From positions 46,045 to 110,044 of the forward strand of contig NZ_FWXH01000009.1 of assembly GCF_900176305.1 (NCBI RefSeq): a stretch of 64,000 nucleotides of DNA, written 5' to 3'. Under the pieces are notes generated by a model, which ran no database searches, was not told the origin of the DNA, and was given only the letters and a program-made list of their open reading frames with translations. This stretch comes from Clostridium acidisoli DSM 12555. Its GTDB lineage: Bacteria > Bacillota > Clostridia > Clostridiales > Clostridiaceae. The position numbers and the translations under genes were made by a program. How positions within the stretch are numbered: the stretch's first letter is position 1; every line of letters begins with the position of its first letter. Positions 17,911 to 25,898 of this stretch are shown here, piece by piece.

Positions 17911-18026
17911 AAGTTTACCGTTACCTCCTCATTGTATATAATTTATTTTCTTTAATATTCATATATTCAATTATAATCATATGATAATTATTTCATTTTT
18001 GCAACCCTTAAATTTAATATTTCAAT

Positions 18027-18059
18027 AAAAAAAGATGCATAGCTAAATGCTTACATCTT
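18027..18059 (-). terminator. Terminator of the marR-arsM-arsN unit
   Basis: AAGATG and GCAT arms pair with ATGC and CATCTT around a short loop; on the minus strand the stem is followed by TTTTTTT. It lies 14 bases after the arsN-like gene. Confidence 0.65.
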
Positions 18060-18072
18060 CTATAGTTGATAT

Positions 18073-18573
18073 TTAATCTATTCCCACTATACTGCTTCTA
18101 CGTTCCATTAGAACTACATCATGCCATATACCATTAGGCATTTTTGCAACTTGTTCTCTTATACCTAGCTCTCTAAATCCGCAGCTTTTATGCAAGGCTA
18201 TACTTGCATTGTTTTCTCTTACAATTCCAGATTGTAAAGTCCAAATCCCATTTTCTTCTGATAGTTTTACTAAACTTTTCAATATATTTTTCCCTATACC
18301 TTGTCCCCTATACTCTTCTCCTATATATATACTAACTTCTGCAACCCCTGCATAAACACATCTACTTGAAGTGGGACTTAAAGCTGCCCAACCTAATACC
18401 TTATTTTTTTTGCAAGCTACTAATCTGCAAATTTTAATATGATTTTTATCCCAATCCTGAAAACTTGGAATTTCTGATTGAAATGTAGCCTTACCCGTGT
18501 TAATGCCCTCTAAATATATCTTTGCTACGCCTTCCCAATTTTCCTCTGTCATTTCTTCAATCTTATAGTCCAT
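18073..18573 (-). CDS. arsN1: ArsN1-type GNAT N-acetyltransferase (phosphinothricin/arsinothricin acetyltransferase-like)
   Basis: A 166-residue GNAT of the phosphinothricin acetyltransferase group. Matching blocks are GKATFQSEIPSFQDW, GWAALSPTS, YAGVAEVSIYI, the acetyl-CoA loop RGQGIGK, WTLQSGIVRENNASIALH, GFRELGIRE and WHDVVLMERRS. Members found in ars operons (ArsN1) acetylate arsinothricin, an organoarsenical antibiotic, or related amino acids. The gene is 24 bases downstream of arsM, which strengthens the arsenic reading over a herbicide-type one. Substrate is inferred, not shown. Confidence 0.8.
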   Translation of the reverse strand: MDYKIEEMTEENWEGVAKIYLEGINTGKATFQSEIPSFQDWDKNHIKICRLVACKKNKVLGWAALSPTSSRCVYAGVAEVSIYIGEEYRGQGIGKNILKSLVKLSEENGIWTLQSGIVRENNASIALHKSCGFRELGIREQVAKMPNGIWHDVVLMERRSSIVGID

Positions 18574-18597
18574 TTTTATCCATCCCCTTTTAATCCT

Positions 18598-19416
18598 TTA
18601 AAGCTTATAAGCTTTTACATGAGCTCCTGCAAAGGCTCCATTAACAAGTTCTGAATCTATCTTACTATATACATCTCCAAGATTTTTTTGCTTTGCTATA
18701 TCTTCTATAACTTCCTTTGTATATATATTTACTGGTGTAATTTCAATCTTACTAAATCCAACTTTTTTGAGTATCTCTGCATATTCTTTAACTGGTAGTG
18801 CACCAGCTATACAGCCTACCCACATCTCTACACTCTGTTTTATCGAATCTGGTATATCCTTTAGTATTACAATATCAGCTATTGCAAGCCTCCCTCCTTT
18901 TTTTAACACCCTATATGCTTCAGCTAATGCATTTTCCTTACTTTCACATAGATTTATTACACAATTTGATGTAACGACATCTATTTTCCCATCTTCTAAA
19001 GGGATATCTTCAATATATCCCTTTAGAAATTTTACGTTTTTAACATCCATTTTTTTCTTATTTTTATTTGCTAATTCAAGCATTTCATCAGTCATATCAA
19101 GACCATATACTTTTCCACTTTCGCCTACATATTTAGACGATATAAATACATCTATTCCACCACCACTTCCTAAATCCAATACAACTTCACCTTTTTGTGG
19201 ATTTGCAAGTACAACAGGATTTGCACAACCAAGTGATGCATTTACAACTTCCTCTGGCAAACCTTCAATAAAATCTTTTGTATAAAGATTTAAGTTATCT
19301 GTTTTAGATGTGCAGCAAGACACACCACATCCACAAGACTCCTTAGGTTCATCACTTACCTTCTTTGCTATTTTCCCGTAATATTCTTTTACTTCTCCTT
19401 TAATGTTACTTTTCAT
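18598..19416 (-). CDS. arsM: Arsenite S-adenosylmethionine methyltransferase ArsM
   Basis: A 272-residue SAM-dependent methyltransferase. The SAM site is VLDLGSGGGIDVFISS, and the three catalytic cysteines are visible: Cys64 (SLGCANP), one in TSNCVINL near 145, and one in WVGCIAGAL near 195. An N-terminal CGCGVSCC cluster is an added thiol group common in bacterial ArsM. It methylates As(III) to mono- and dimethyl forms. Start at 19416 chosen because TAGGAG precedes by 8 bases; a longer frame overlaps the end of the MarR gene. Second gene of the MarR-arsM-arsN unit. Confidence 0.92.
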   Translation of the reverse strand: MKSNIKGEVKEYYGKIAKKVSDEPKESCGCGVSCCTSKTDNLNLYTKDFIEGLPEEVVNASLGCANPVVLANPQKGEVVLDLGSGGGIDVFISSKYVGESGKVYGLDMTDEMLELANKNKKKMDVKNVKFLKGYIEDIPLEDGKIDVVTSNCVINLCESKENALAEAYRVLKKGGRLAIADIVILKDIPDSIKQSVEMWVGCIAGALPVKEYAEILKKVGFSKIEITPVNIYTKEVIEDIAKQKNLGDVYSKIDSELVNGAFAGAHVKAYKL

Positions 19417-19427
19417 AAAAACATCTC

Positions 19428-19868
19428 CTAACAACATTTATTTTCATTTACTGCCTCAGTTAGTAACCTTAAACTGTCAAGTATCTGTTCTCTTTTATTT
19501 TCTGGAATGGACATAAAAATATCCTTGTAGTACTTTCCCATGGTACCTTCAATATTTTTAAATATCTTCTTACCGTTATCAGTAAGTTTTATAGTTACAT
19601 ATCTTCTATCTTCTGGATGCAATTCTCTAATTACTAAACTATCCTCCACAAGTTTGTTTATAGTTCTGCTCATCGTGCTTTTATCTAGCGTTAATAACTC
19701 TGCAAGCTCATTTAACGAAATTTCTTCTACTCTACCAATTTCTACAATGGCATGACACTGTGAAATCGTAACTTTACAACAGCTTGCATCTGATTTTTCT
19801 AAAACACCTAAATTTCTTACTAACACTCTAATTAGCTCACGTAAATAATTGCTTCCTTTTTCATCCAT
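19428..19868 (-). CDS. MarR-family regulator with thiol cluster, controlling arsM
   Basis: A 146-residue MarR winged-helix protein. The recognition region is LTLDKSTMSRTINKLVED and the wing is HPEDRRYVTIKLT. Unusual for the family are Cys30-Cys31 and Cys38 in the first helices (ASCCKVTISQCH) and a terminal Cys145-Cys146. These thiols in a gene 11 bases before arsM make it a candidate As(III)-responsive repressor distinct from ArsR. A GAGGTGAG ribosome site precedes the ATG, and a partial palindrome lies in the leader at 19902-19916. Confidence 0.85.
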   Translation of the reverse strand: MDEKGSNYLRELIRVLVRNLGVLEKSDASCCKVTISQCHAIVEIGRVEEISLNELAELLTLDKSTMSRTINKLVEDSLVIRELHPEDRRYVTIKLTDNGKKIFKNIEGTMGKYYKDIFMSIPENKREQILDSLRLLTEAVNENKCC

Positions 19869-19901
19869 GTACTCACCTCAAATTAATTGTAACACTAAAC
19901 T

Positions 19902-19916
19902 GTTGTATATTGCAAC
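19902..19916. promoter_or_regulatory. Candidate MarR operator upstream of marR-arsM
   Basis: GTTGTATATTGCAAC has perfect GTTG/CAAC ends around a mostly symmetric AT core, 33 bases before the MarR start. Size and position suit autoregulation, but it is a single imperfect site. Confidence 0.4.
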
Positions 19917-19998
19917 TATTAAAACAATTCATTTTTAAAAAATCTCTGAATAAAATCTCTACTTAGACGCAATATATTAATTGAAAGGCGGCATGTGT

Positions 19999-20229
19999 AT
20001 GAAAACTGATGCATTAATTACTGTAGTAAATGAAAACGGTAAAAAAGTAGATCTAGAATTAATTGACACAATTAGAATTGATGAAGATGAATATGTTATT
20101 GTTGGTCCTAGAGATTCAGATGAAGCTTATGCTTACAAGGCAGCTATAAAAAACGGTCAGAAAGAATACTTTTCCATAGGACAGGGTGCAGAATTTAAAA
20201 GAGTATTAGATAAATATAACCAGCATTAA
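19999..20229 (+). CDS. DUF1292 protein
   Basis: A 76-residue acidic protein of the DUF1292 family, common in Firmicutes and of unknown function. It has the usual opening with a beta strand then DEDEYVIVGP and EAYAYKAAIKNGQKEYFS. Of the possible starts, ATG at 19999 is favoured because AAAGGCGG ends 7 bases before it; ATG at 19993 and TTG at 19981 are too close to or upstream of that site. It stands alone, followed by a strong terminator. Confidence 0.8.
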   Translation: MKTDALITVVNENGKKVDLELIDTIRIDEDEYVIVGPRDSDEAYAYKAAIKNGQKEYFSIGQGAEFKRVLDKYNQH

Positions 20230-20246
20230 AAACATATCTCAAAAAC

Positions 20247-20282
20247 AAAAAGACTTTCCTAAAAAACTGGGAAAGTCTTTTT
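20247..20282 (+). terminator. Rho-independent terminator after the DUF1292 gene
   Basis: AAAAAGACTTTCC and GGAAAGTCTTTTT form a perfect stem around a 10-base loop. Confidence 0.9.
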
Positions 20283-20355
20283 ACTTGTAAATATATCTAT
20301 AATATTTTTGAATTCCTCTGTATTATGTTATGCTAACACCAAGCCAAATCAGTAG

Positions 20356-21066
20356 CAACATTCATATGTAACACATATTCTGATACCAAGAATCGCAAGA
20401 TCACCATTAAACCCTGAGGATGAAATATTATTTCTGTCCAAGTTTAAATCTCTTGCAATACCCGATGTTCAGTATCTACCGTCATTCCCAATTCCCAATG
20501 GACCTGCATCTTACTGGCATTGGCTCTTCCAGATGCAGCACTATGGAGTCCCAACTAGGCTTATGGATTGGTCCCGTGATGCATTTGTAGGCTTATTTTT
20601 TGCCGTTACCCAAGCAACCGCTGATGTAGGAAACGATGCTGCAGTATGGGTACTCAGTCCCGTAATATTGAATCAAGCTTTTTCATTTCACAGCTTTGTA
20701 AATCCGGGATATATCCCAAATGTGGACGAACCGGTAGTGGACCTATATTTTGGTCCTAATGCACAAATACTTGATACTACAAAACCGGCTGCTGTAATCG
20801 GGCCTATGAACAACCCTAGGATAGTGGCACAGAGGGGGACCTTCACAGTATTTCCGCGTGTTGAAAATGTTACTCCTCTGAATATGTTCACTGACGCTTC
20901 TAATTATTTGTTAAAGATTTGCATTGCTGCGGAAAGTATCAATTTTATTAAGAATCAATTAACACGCTACGGGATAACAAGGTTTGCCCTGTTCCCAGAC
21001 CTTTGTAACATCGCAGATGAGATTAACCTCGAACTGATGCAGGAAGGACAGATACCTTCAGCTTAA
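20356..21066 (+). pseudogene. FRG-domain protein, 5'-truncated
   Basis: The frame from the stop at 20353 to 21066 encodes an FRG domain missing its beginning. Recognisable parts are LIPRIARSPLNPEDEILFLSK, the core HYGVPTRLMDWSRDAFVGLF, and the end YGITRFALFPDLCNIADEI. The expected opening FRGQ block is absent, and the first 60 codons have no plausible start before ATG 20533, which lies inside the core. I therefore read it as a decayed or truncated import. Its sequence is visibly richer in C and G than its neighbours. FRG proteins are often found in phage-defence contexts; their activity is unknown. A CTG at 20380 as start would be the only route to an almost complete domain. Confidence 0.65.
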
Positions 21067-21091
21067 CAAGTAAAAATTTTTTTACTACTTT

Positions 21092-21135
21092 AAAAGCTGC
21101 CCCTAAATTCCAATACTTAGGGGCAGCTTTTCTTT
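21092..21135 (+). terminator. Terminator after the FRG remnant
   Basis: AAAAGCTGCCCCTAA pairs perfectly with TTAGGGGCAGCTTTT around a 10-base loop. It is GC-rich like the FRG sequence and may have arrived with it. Confidence 0.9.
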
Positions 21136-21153
21136 TCACGTTCATTATAAAGT

Positions 21154-21184
21154 AAAAAAGGCTTTCCGAAACTCGGAAAACCTT
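21154..21184 (-). terminator. Terminator after tRNA-Trp
   Basis: On the minus strand AAGG-TTTTCCGA pairs with TCGGAAAG-CCTT and is followed by a T run, just 4 bases after the tRNA. Confidence 0.8.
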
Positions 21185-21188
21185 ACTC

Positions 21189-21264
21189 TGGCAGGGGTAC
21201 TAGGACTCGAACCTAGAACCAATGGTTTTGGAGACCACTACTCTACCAATTGAGCCATACCCCT
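21189..21264 (-). tRNA. tRNA-Trp (anticodon CCA)
   Basis: The minus strand folds as a full cloverleaf: acceptor AGGGGTA/TACCCCT, anticodon stem GTGGT/ACCAT with loop CTCCAAA (anticodon CCA), T arm CTAGG-TTCGAGT-CCTAG, and an encoded 3' CCA. The 76-base length is standard. Confidence 0.97.
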
Positions 21265-21329
21265 AAGACACTCAATATTATACATTAAAAGAAAACAAAT
21301 TACAATAGTTTTCTAAACATATTTTTATT

Positions 21330-21710
21330 TTATTTTAATTTAGCTCCACAATGAGGGCAAAATTCAAATCTTGCTTCTATAGATTTACCACAATTATGAC
21401 ATAGTATATTAGTTTTACATGCATTATCCTCAACTATTGTCATCTTCAAATCATCAAAAATAAATTCATTACCCTTCTCTATGTCTTCACCTTGCTCTTT
21501 TGTAAGTTCAAATATGCTGCCACAACATTTTGATATTAATATGTATTTCTGTCCCCAATTAAATATAGGAATAAAAAACAATTGGAAGCAATTATAAGTT
21601 TTTACAAGAGAATAAGAAGTCAATTTACCACAAGCTTTACAAATCAAATTTGGAATGGTTTTTATTTCTTTTTGTTTGCTTTCAACTCCCAGTATGCCAA
21701 TAAAAAACAT
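21330..21710 (-). CDS. Zinc-ribbon protein with N-terminal hydrophobic segment
   Basis: A 126-residue protein with two zinc-binding regions: CKACG near residue 24 with CC near 60, and a C-terminal zinc ribbon CHNCG...CPHCG. The first residues (MFFIGILG) are hydrophobic and may anchor or only be a short start segment. The start at 21710 is preferred: TTAGGA lies 10 bases upstream; an in-frame GTG 9 bases earlier is too near that site. It follows the TroA-like gene by 22 bases in the same direction. Function unknown. Confidence 0.7.
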   Translation of the reverse strand: MFFIGILGVESKQKEIKTIPNLICKACGKLTSYSLVKTYNCFQLFFIPIFNWGQKYILISKCCGSIFELTKEQGEDIEKGNEFIFDDLKMTIVEDNACKTNILCHNCGKSIEARFEFCPHCGAKLK

Positions 21711-21732
21711 TAAAATCACATCCTAACGCACA

Positions 21733-22656
21733 TTATTTTAAAGCAGCTTGTATATTTGAAATATTTTGCTTAATCATGTTAATATAACTCATGTCGCCAT
21801 TATAAACAGTTAATTTTACTGTTTTCATTTGATATTTATCTATTATATCCTTATTTTGGTTCAAATCATTGTCGTCATCATAAATAAAACACAATTTCTT
21901 ATTATTACCAACAGCACTACTTATTTTCTGTTCATCTTCAGGAGATATTGCTCCCTGATCGCTCCTATAAAATTTTATTGTATCTATATTTATATTATTT
22001 ATCATATAATCAAATTTATCCATATCAGTTATTAATGTGTATCCTTTCATCTTATCAGACAAATTGTTTATACTACTTTTATATTGATCAACTTCTTTAA
22101 TTGCATTTTTAAAATTATTCTCATATGTAACACTATTTTTAGGATCTTTTTCCTCCACAGCATTTTTTACATTTAAAAGCATAGTTCTATAATTGTTAAT
22201 GTCCATCCAATAATATGGGTTTTTACTTCCATAATTTTCTGCACTTTTATTTTGATAAGATAATGTACTTACACCCCTTGAAACGTTTATTGCTACTAGC
22301 TTATTTTTATTAATCTTACTTACAAAATCATCTGTCCATGAATCAAATCCAACGCCTGTATATATAAATAAATCCAACTTTCCTATATTAGAAGTACTGT
22401 CATTAGTATATTTAAAACTTTTTTCTTCGTCTTCATTTTTAAACATAAAATCAACATTATTATCATTTCCTGCAATATCCTTCACCATGAAGTATAGAGA
22501 TTTGTTTGTGGCCATAATGTCAAGTCCGACTGCTACAGTTGTAGGTTTACTAGTTTTATTTGTATTTTGTACATTTATATTGGTTCCAGGATTTTTATCA
22601 CATCCTGCCATAATCACAATGATTAATATGATTAATATAAAAAAGGATTTTCTCAT
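21733..22656 (-). CDS. TroA/ZnuA-like substrate-binding lipoprotein, divergent
   Basis: A 307-residue lipoprotein with signal peptide and lipobox IVIMAGC. The fold of cluster A-I metal-binding proteins is recognisable from LDLFIYTGVGFDSWTDDF, NPYYWMDINNY, a long linker helix near 180-200 and the C-terminal half with TDMDKFDYMINN and YDDDND. In zinc/manganese homologues the matching places read DPHVW and H at the start of the second lobe; here the histidines are Tyr and Asp. Metal binding by the usual site is therefore doubtful. No permease or ATPase gene is nearby, so it is an orphan binding protein. SD GAGGTGA. Confidence 0.7.
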   Translation of the reverse strand: MRKSFFILIILIIVIMAGCDKNPGTNINVQNTNKTSKPTTVAVGLDIMATNKSLYFMVKDIAGNDNNVDFMFKNEDEEKSFKYTNDSTSNIGKLDLFIYTGVGFDSWTDDFVSKINKNKLVAINVSRGVSTLSYQNKSAENYGSKNPYYWMDINNYRTMLLNVKNAVEEKDPKNSVTYENNFKNAIKEVDQYKSSINNLSDKMKGYTLITDMDKFDYMINNINIDTIKFYRSDQGAISPEDEQKISSAVGNNKKLCFIYDDDNDLNQNKDIIDKYQMKTVKLTVYNGDMSYINMIKQNISNIQAALK

Positions 22657-22663
22657 TTTTTCA

Positions 22664-22770
22664 CCTCGTGTATTCCTTTGGGGTCCAAAAGAGTCATTTA
22701 GACTTTTTTGCCTCGTGTATTCCTTTGGGGTCCAAAAGAGTCATTTAGACTTTTTTGCCTCGTGTACTCG
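22664..22770. repeat. 47-bp tandem repeat in the leader of the TroA-like gene
   Basis: CCTCGTGTATTCCTTTGGGG begins at 22664, again at 22711, and a third partial copy starts at 22758: two full 47-base units plus a truncated one that then stutters CTCGTGTA. On the minus strand the unit carries the GAGG ribosome-site sequence of the lipoprotein gene, so the repeat duplicates its translation-start upstream region. Each unit also holds AGTC-ATTTA-GACT followed by T6, a small stem. Confidence 0.9.
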
Positions 22771-22936
22771 TGTATTCACAAAATTTAAGTTTAAAGTTCA
22801 TATTATATTATACTTTAATTATGTATACAATTTCCACTAAGAATAAACATTTTTTATTTATTCTTAATTGGGTAATTTACTTTATGAATAAATATGTTAA
22901 AATGTAATTGCATAATATTTTAGGTGGGATATAATA

Positions 22937-24184
22937 ATGAAAATAAATTTAGATAAAACTATTAGAGCAATGGCTGTAGCTTTAGATTTAGCAGAGATTA
23001 GCTCAGTAAAAAACGCAACAATTATTGAGGATATATCAAATATTAATTTTTCAAAACATAATTATCTAAATCATTCAAAACGAACTACGTATATTGCATT
23101 AAAATTAGGCGAATATTTTAATCTCTCCGAAATTACTATGCAGAAATTATACATAACTGCGCTTTTGCATGATATTGGAGCTGCTAATTTTCTAAAAGAA
23201 AGCCATATATCAAATACATTTGTTTTGGAACATTGCAAGAAGGGTTCTGAAATAATAGAGGATTTTCCTGTTTATAGCAACATAAGTCCTTTGATTCTTT
23301 TCCACCATGAAAACTATGATGGAAGTGGACCAATGGAACTATTAGGAGATGACATTCCTTTTGAAAGCCAACTTATAAGGCTTTCTGATTTAGTGGAGCT
23401 TTTATATTCTGAAAATAGTCCTTCACATATACAAAAAGATAAAATAATTTCGTGGGTTAAATCAAATGTTAATTCAATTTTTTCACCAAAACTTGTAGAT
23501 GCATTTCTTTCTATAGCTGAGACGGATATTTTTTGGTTTGATATAGAGAATATTTCCTTTATGGATTTTATTCTAGATAATATATCTCCAAGACTTAACA
23601 TCTCACTTAATTTGTGCCAATTTGAAAAAATAGCCTACATTTTAGCTAGCATAATCGATAATAAAAGTGCCTTTACCGCTAAGCATTCTAGAGGTATTGC
23701 AAAACTTGCGTTCATGGTTTCTAAGCATCTTGGTTATTCAGAAGAAAAATGTTTGGAAATGAAAATAGCAGGCCTTCTACATGATATAGGAAAGCTGGCT
23801 ATACCAAATTCCATACTAGATAAAAACGGTAGTTTAACAGAAGATGAATTTTCTATAATAAAATCACATGTTTATTACACAAAAGTGATTTTGGATAGAA
23901 TTGAAGACATAAGAGAAATAAGTGATTGGGCATCAAACCACCATGAAAAACTAGATGGCACTGGTTATCCAAGAAAATTAGATGCAGGTAAACTTTCTGA
24001 AGAATGTAGAATAATGGGTGTGTGTGATATATATCAAGCCCTTACTGAAGACAGACCTTATAGAAATGGTTTGAACCAAGATAAGGCTTTTGCCATACTA
24101 GACGGAATGGTTTTTGATGGCTTAATTTGCGGAGATGCCTTCAATAAACTAAAGGAAACCTTAAAAGAAAATATGAAACTTTAA
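22937..24184 (+). CDS. Tandem HD-GYP phosphodiesterase (predicted c-di-GMP hydrolase)
   Basis: A 415-residue protein with two HD-GYP units. The first has LLHDIG (77-81), HHENYDGSG (123-131) and Asp151; the second has LLHDIGK (281-286), the full HHEKLDGTGYP signature (335-345) and CDIYQALTEDRPYR. HD-GYP domains hydrolyse c-di-GMP; the first copy lacks the YP of the signature but keeps likely metal ligands. No sensor or transmembrane domain is seen, so it is cytosolic. It stands alone, ending in a terminator. TAGGTGGGAT precedes the ATG. It may oppose the c-di-GMP that activates the cellulose synthase; that is inference. Confidence 0.85.
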   Translation: MKINLDKTIRAMAVALDLAEISSVKNATIIEDISNINFSKHNYLNHSKRTTYIALKLGEYFNLSEITMQKLYITALLHDIGAANFLKESHISNTFVLEHCKKGSEIIEDFPVYSNISPLILFHHENYDGSGPMELLGDDIPFESQLIRLSDLVELLYSENSPSHIQKDKIISWVKSNVNSIFSPKLVDAFLSIAETDIFWFDIENISFMDFILDNISPRLNISLNLCQFEKIAYILASIIDNKSAFTAKHSRGIAKLAFMVSKHLGYSEEKCLEMKIAGLLHDIGKLAIPNSILDKNGSLTEDEFSIIKSHVYYTKVILDRIEDIREISDWASNHHEKLDGTGYPRKLDAGKLSEECRIMGVCDIYQALTEDRPYRNGLNQDKAFAILDGMVFDGLICGDAFNKLKETLKENMKL

Positions 24185-24214
24185 AAGGCATATTACACTG
24201 CCTTTTCTTTTTTT
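24183..24214 (+). terminator. Terminator after the HD-GYP gene
   Basis: AAAAGGCA and TGCCTTTT pair around ATATTACAC-like loop, followed by CTTTTTTTT. Confidence 0.85.
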
Positions 24215-24248
24215 AATTTTTGGGATAAAATATCATGGAGGTGATTTC

Positions 24249-24707
24249 ATGGAATTTATAGTAGATAGTGAACATATGACTATGGAAATCGGAAAAAAAC
24301 TTGGTTCTCTGTTAAATAAAGGTGATATTATATGTATTAATGGGGATCTTGGTACTGGCAAAACTCATTTTACTAAAGGTGTTGCTAAAGGTCTTTTAAT
24401 TGAAGATTATATTACTAGTCCTACTTTTAATATTGTAAATGAATATGAAGGCAGATTGAAATTATATCATTTTGATGTTTACAGAGTAAACGATCCTGAT
24501 GAAATTTACGCAATTGGCTTTGATGAATATATATTTAGCGATGCTGTAAGCATTATTGAGTGGTCAAATTACATAGAAGAACTTATACCTGATGAGCATA
24601 TCTCAATTACCATTGAAAAAATGCCAGATAAAGGTGTTAACTTCAGAAAAATAGTAATAAACCACTTTGGAAATAGATACAATTATGTAAAGGAGATAAC
24701 ATTATGA
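24249..24707 (+). CDS. tsaE: tRNA threonylcarbamoyladenosine biosynthesis ATPase TsaE
   Basis: A 152-residue P-loop ATPase of the TsaE family: Walker A GDLGTGKT at residues 35-42, SPTFNIVNEYEG, LYHFDVYR and the late VSIIEWSNYIEE. It works with TsaB, TsaD and TsaC in making t6A37 in ANN-decoding tRNAs. First gene of tsaE-tsaB-rimI, with GGAGGTGAT before the ATG and a 4-base ATGA overlap with tsaB. Confidence 0.95.
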   Translation: MEFIVDSEHMTMEIGKKLGSLLNKGDIICINGDLGTGKTHFTKGVAKGLLIEDYITSPTFNIVNEYEGRLKLYHFDVYRVNDPDEIYAIGFDEYIFSDAVSIIEWSNYIEELIPDEHISITIEKMPDKGVNFRKIVINHFGNRYNYVKEITL

Positions 24708-25417
24708 GAATATTGAGTATAGATTCGGCTACAGAAGCTGCAACTTGTTCAGTTATAGAGGATGATAAACTACTAGGTGAAATTACTTTTAATTACAAAA
24801 AGCAACACTCAGTTATTTTAATGACTATAATTGATAATTTACTTAAAAATATTAATAAAACCATTAATGATATTGATGGTTTTGTTGTTTCGAAAGGACC
24901 AGGTTCTTTTACAGGCCTTAGAATAGGTATGGCAACTATTAAGGGGCTAAGTCAAGGTACAAATAAACCATTTGTAAATATTTCTTCACTAGATGCCTTA
25001 GCTTATAATCTTGCATATACTGATGGTATAATATGCCCTATATTGAATGCTCTAAGGGGAAATGTTTATACTGCGCTATATTCCTTTAATAACAACAAAC
25101 TTGAGAGGCTAACAGACTATATGGTTATTTCCTTAGAGGAACTTCTTTCTCTTCTTAAGGAAAAGAACACGTCTGTAACTTTTATAGGTGATGGTGTTCC
25201 TCTATTTAAAGATTCCATTAAACTTTCCATACCAAATGTAAAATTTGCTCCAACTAGTTTGAATCTTGTTAAAGCTTCTGCTTTAGCCGAATTAGGTCTT
25301 GAAAAATTATTAGAAGGTGAATATGATGATTTATATACCAGTGCTCCTATTTACATTAGAAAATCTCAAGCAGAAAGAGAGTATGAAAAAAGGACTGGCA
25401 AAGATATAAATGATTAA
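24704..25417 (+). CDS. tsaB: t6A biosynthesis protein TsaB
   Basis: A 237-residue ASKHA-fold protein: ILSIDSATEAATCSVI at the start, SKGPGSFTGLRIGMATIKGL near residues 64-84, then an ALRGNVYTALYSF block. TsaB dimerises with TsaD in the threonylcarbamoyl transferase complex. It overlaps tsaE by 4 bases and rimI by 8, indicating translational coupling. AAGGAGAT precedes the ATG. Confidence 0.95.
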   Translation: MRILSIDSATEAATCSVIEDDKLLGEITFNYKKQHSVILMTIIDNLLKNINKTINDIDGFVVSKGPGSFTGLRIGMATIKGLSQGTNKPFVNISSLDALAYNLAYTDGIICPILNALRGNVYTALYSFNNNKLERLTDYMVISLEELLSLLKEKNTSVTFIGDGVPLFKDSIKLSIPNVKFAPTSLNLVKASALAELGLEKLLEGEYDDLYTSAPIYIRKSQAEREYEKRTGKDIND

Positions 25418-25859
25418 TTTAGAGATATGTCCTTTTGATAAACAATATATTAATGAAATTTTGTGTATTGAAAACCTTAGTTTTACCGATCCTTGGAGCA
25501 GAGAGTCTATGGAGAAAGAACTTCTCAACAGCCTTGCTAGATACCTAGTTGTTAAATGTAATAGTCAGGTTATTGGTTATGGTGGAATGTGGCTTATTCT
25601 AGACGAAGGTCATATTACAAATATCGCAATTCATCCTGAATTTAGGGGTATTGGAGCTGGAAATTTACTTTTACAAGCTCTAATATCACTTTGCACGGCT
25701 GAAGGTATTACAGCATTAACATTAGAGGTTAGGGCTTCAAATACCGTTGCACAAAATCTGTATTATAAATACGGTTTTTTACTTGAAGGTATTAGAAAGG
25801 GTTATTATGCAGATAATAATGAAGATGCACTTATTCTTTGGAAACGAAACATAAAATAG
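25410..25859 (+). CDS. rimI: Ribosomal protein S18-alanine N-acetyltransferase RimI
   Basis: A 149-residue GNAT: SFTDPWSRESMEKEL at the start, VIGYGGMWLI, the acetyl-CoA motif PEFRGIGAGNLLLQAL and the C-terminal LTLEVRASNTVAQNLYYK-GF block typical of RimI. It overlaps the tsaB stop. In Firmicutes rimI usually sits in the tsa operon, as here. Confidence 0.93.
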   Translation: MINLEICPFDKQYINEILCIENLSFTDPWSRESMEKELLNSLARYLVVKCNSQVIGYGGMWLILDEGHITNIAIHPEFRGIGAGNLLLQALISLCTAEGITALTLEVRASNTVAQNLYYKYGFLLEGIRKGYYADNNEDALILWKRNIK

Positions 25860-25898
25860 ATTGTCAATAAACAATGTGTTGTTTCATTATATTTATAA

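Noticed and set aside
21189..21264. Clear phage or island attachment site at tRNA-Trp
   Set aside because: I could not find a repeated copy of the tRNA 3' end in the window; only the foreign-looking FRG remnant nearby hints at it.
22664..22770. Short CRISPR array
   Set aside because: The 47-base units are contiguous and identical with no unique spacers, so it is a plain tandem repeat.
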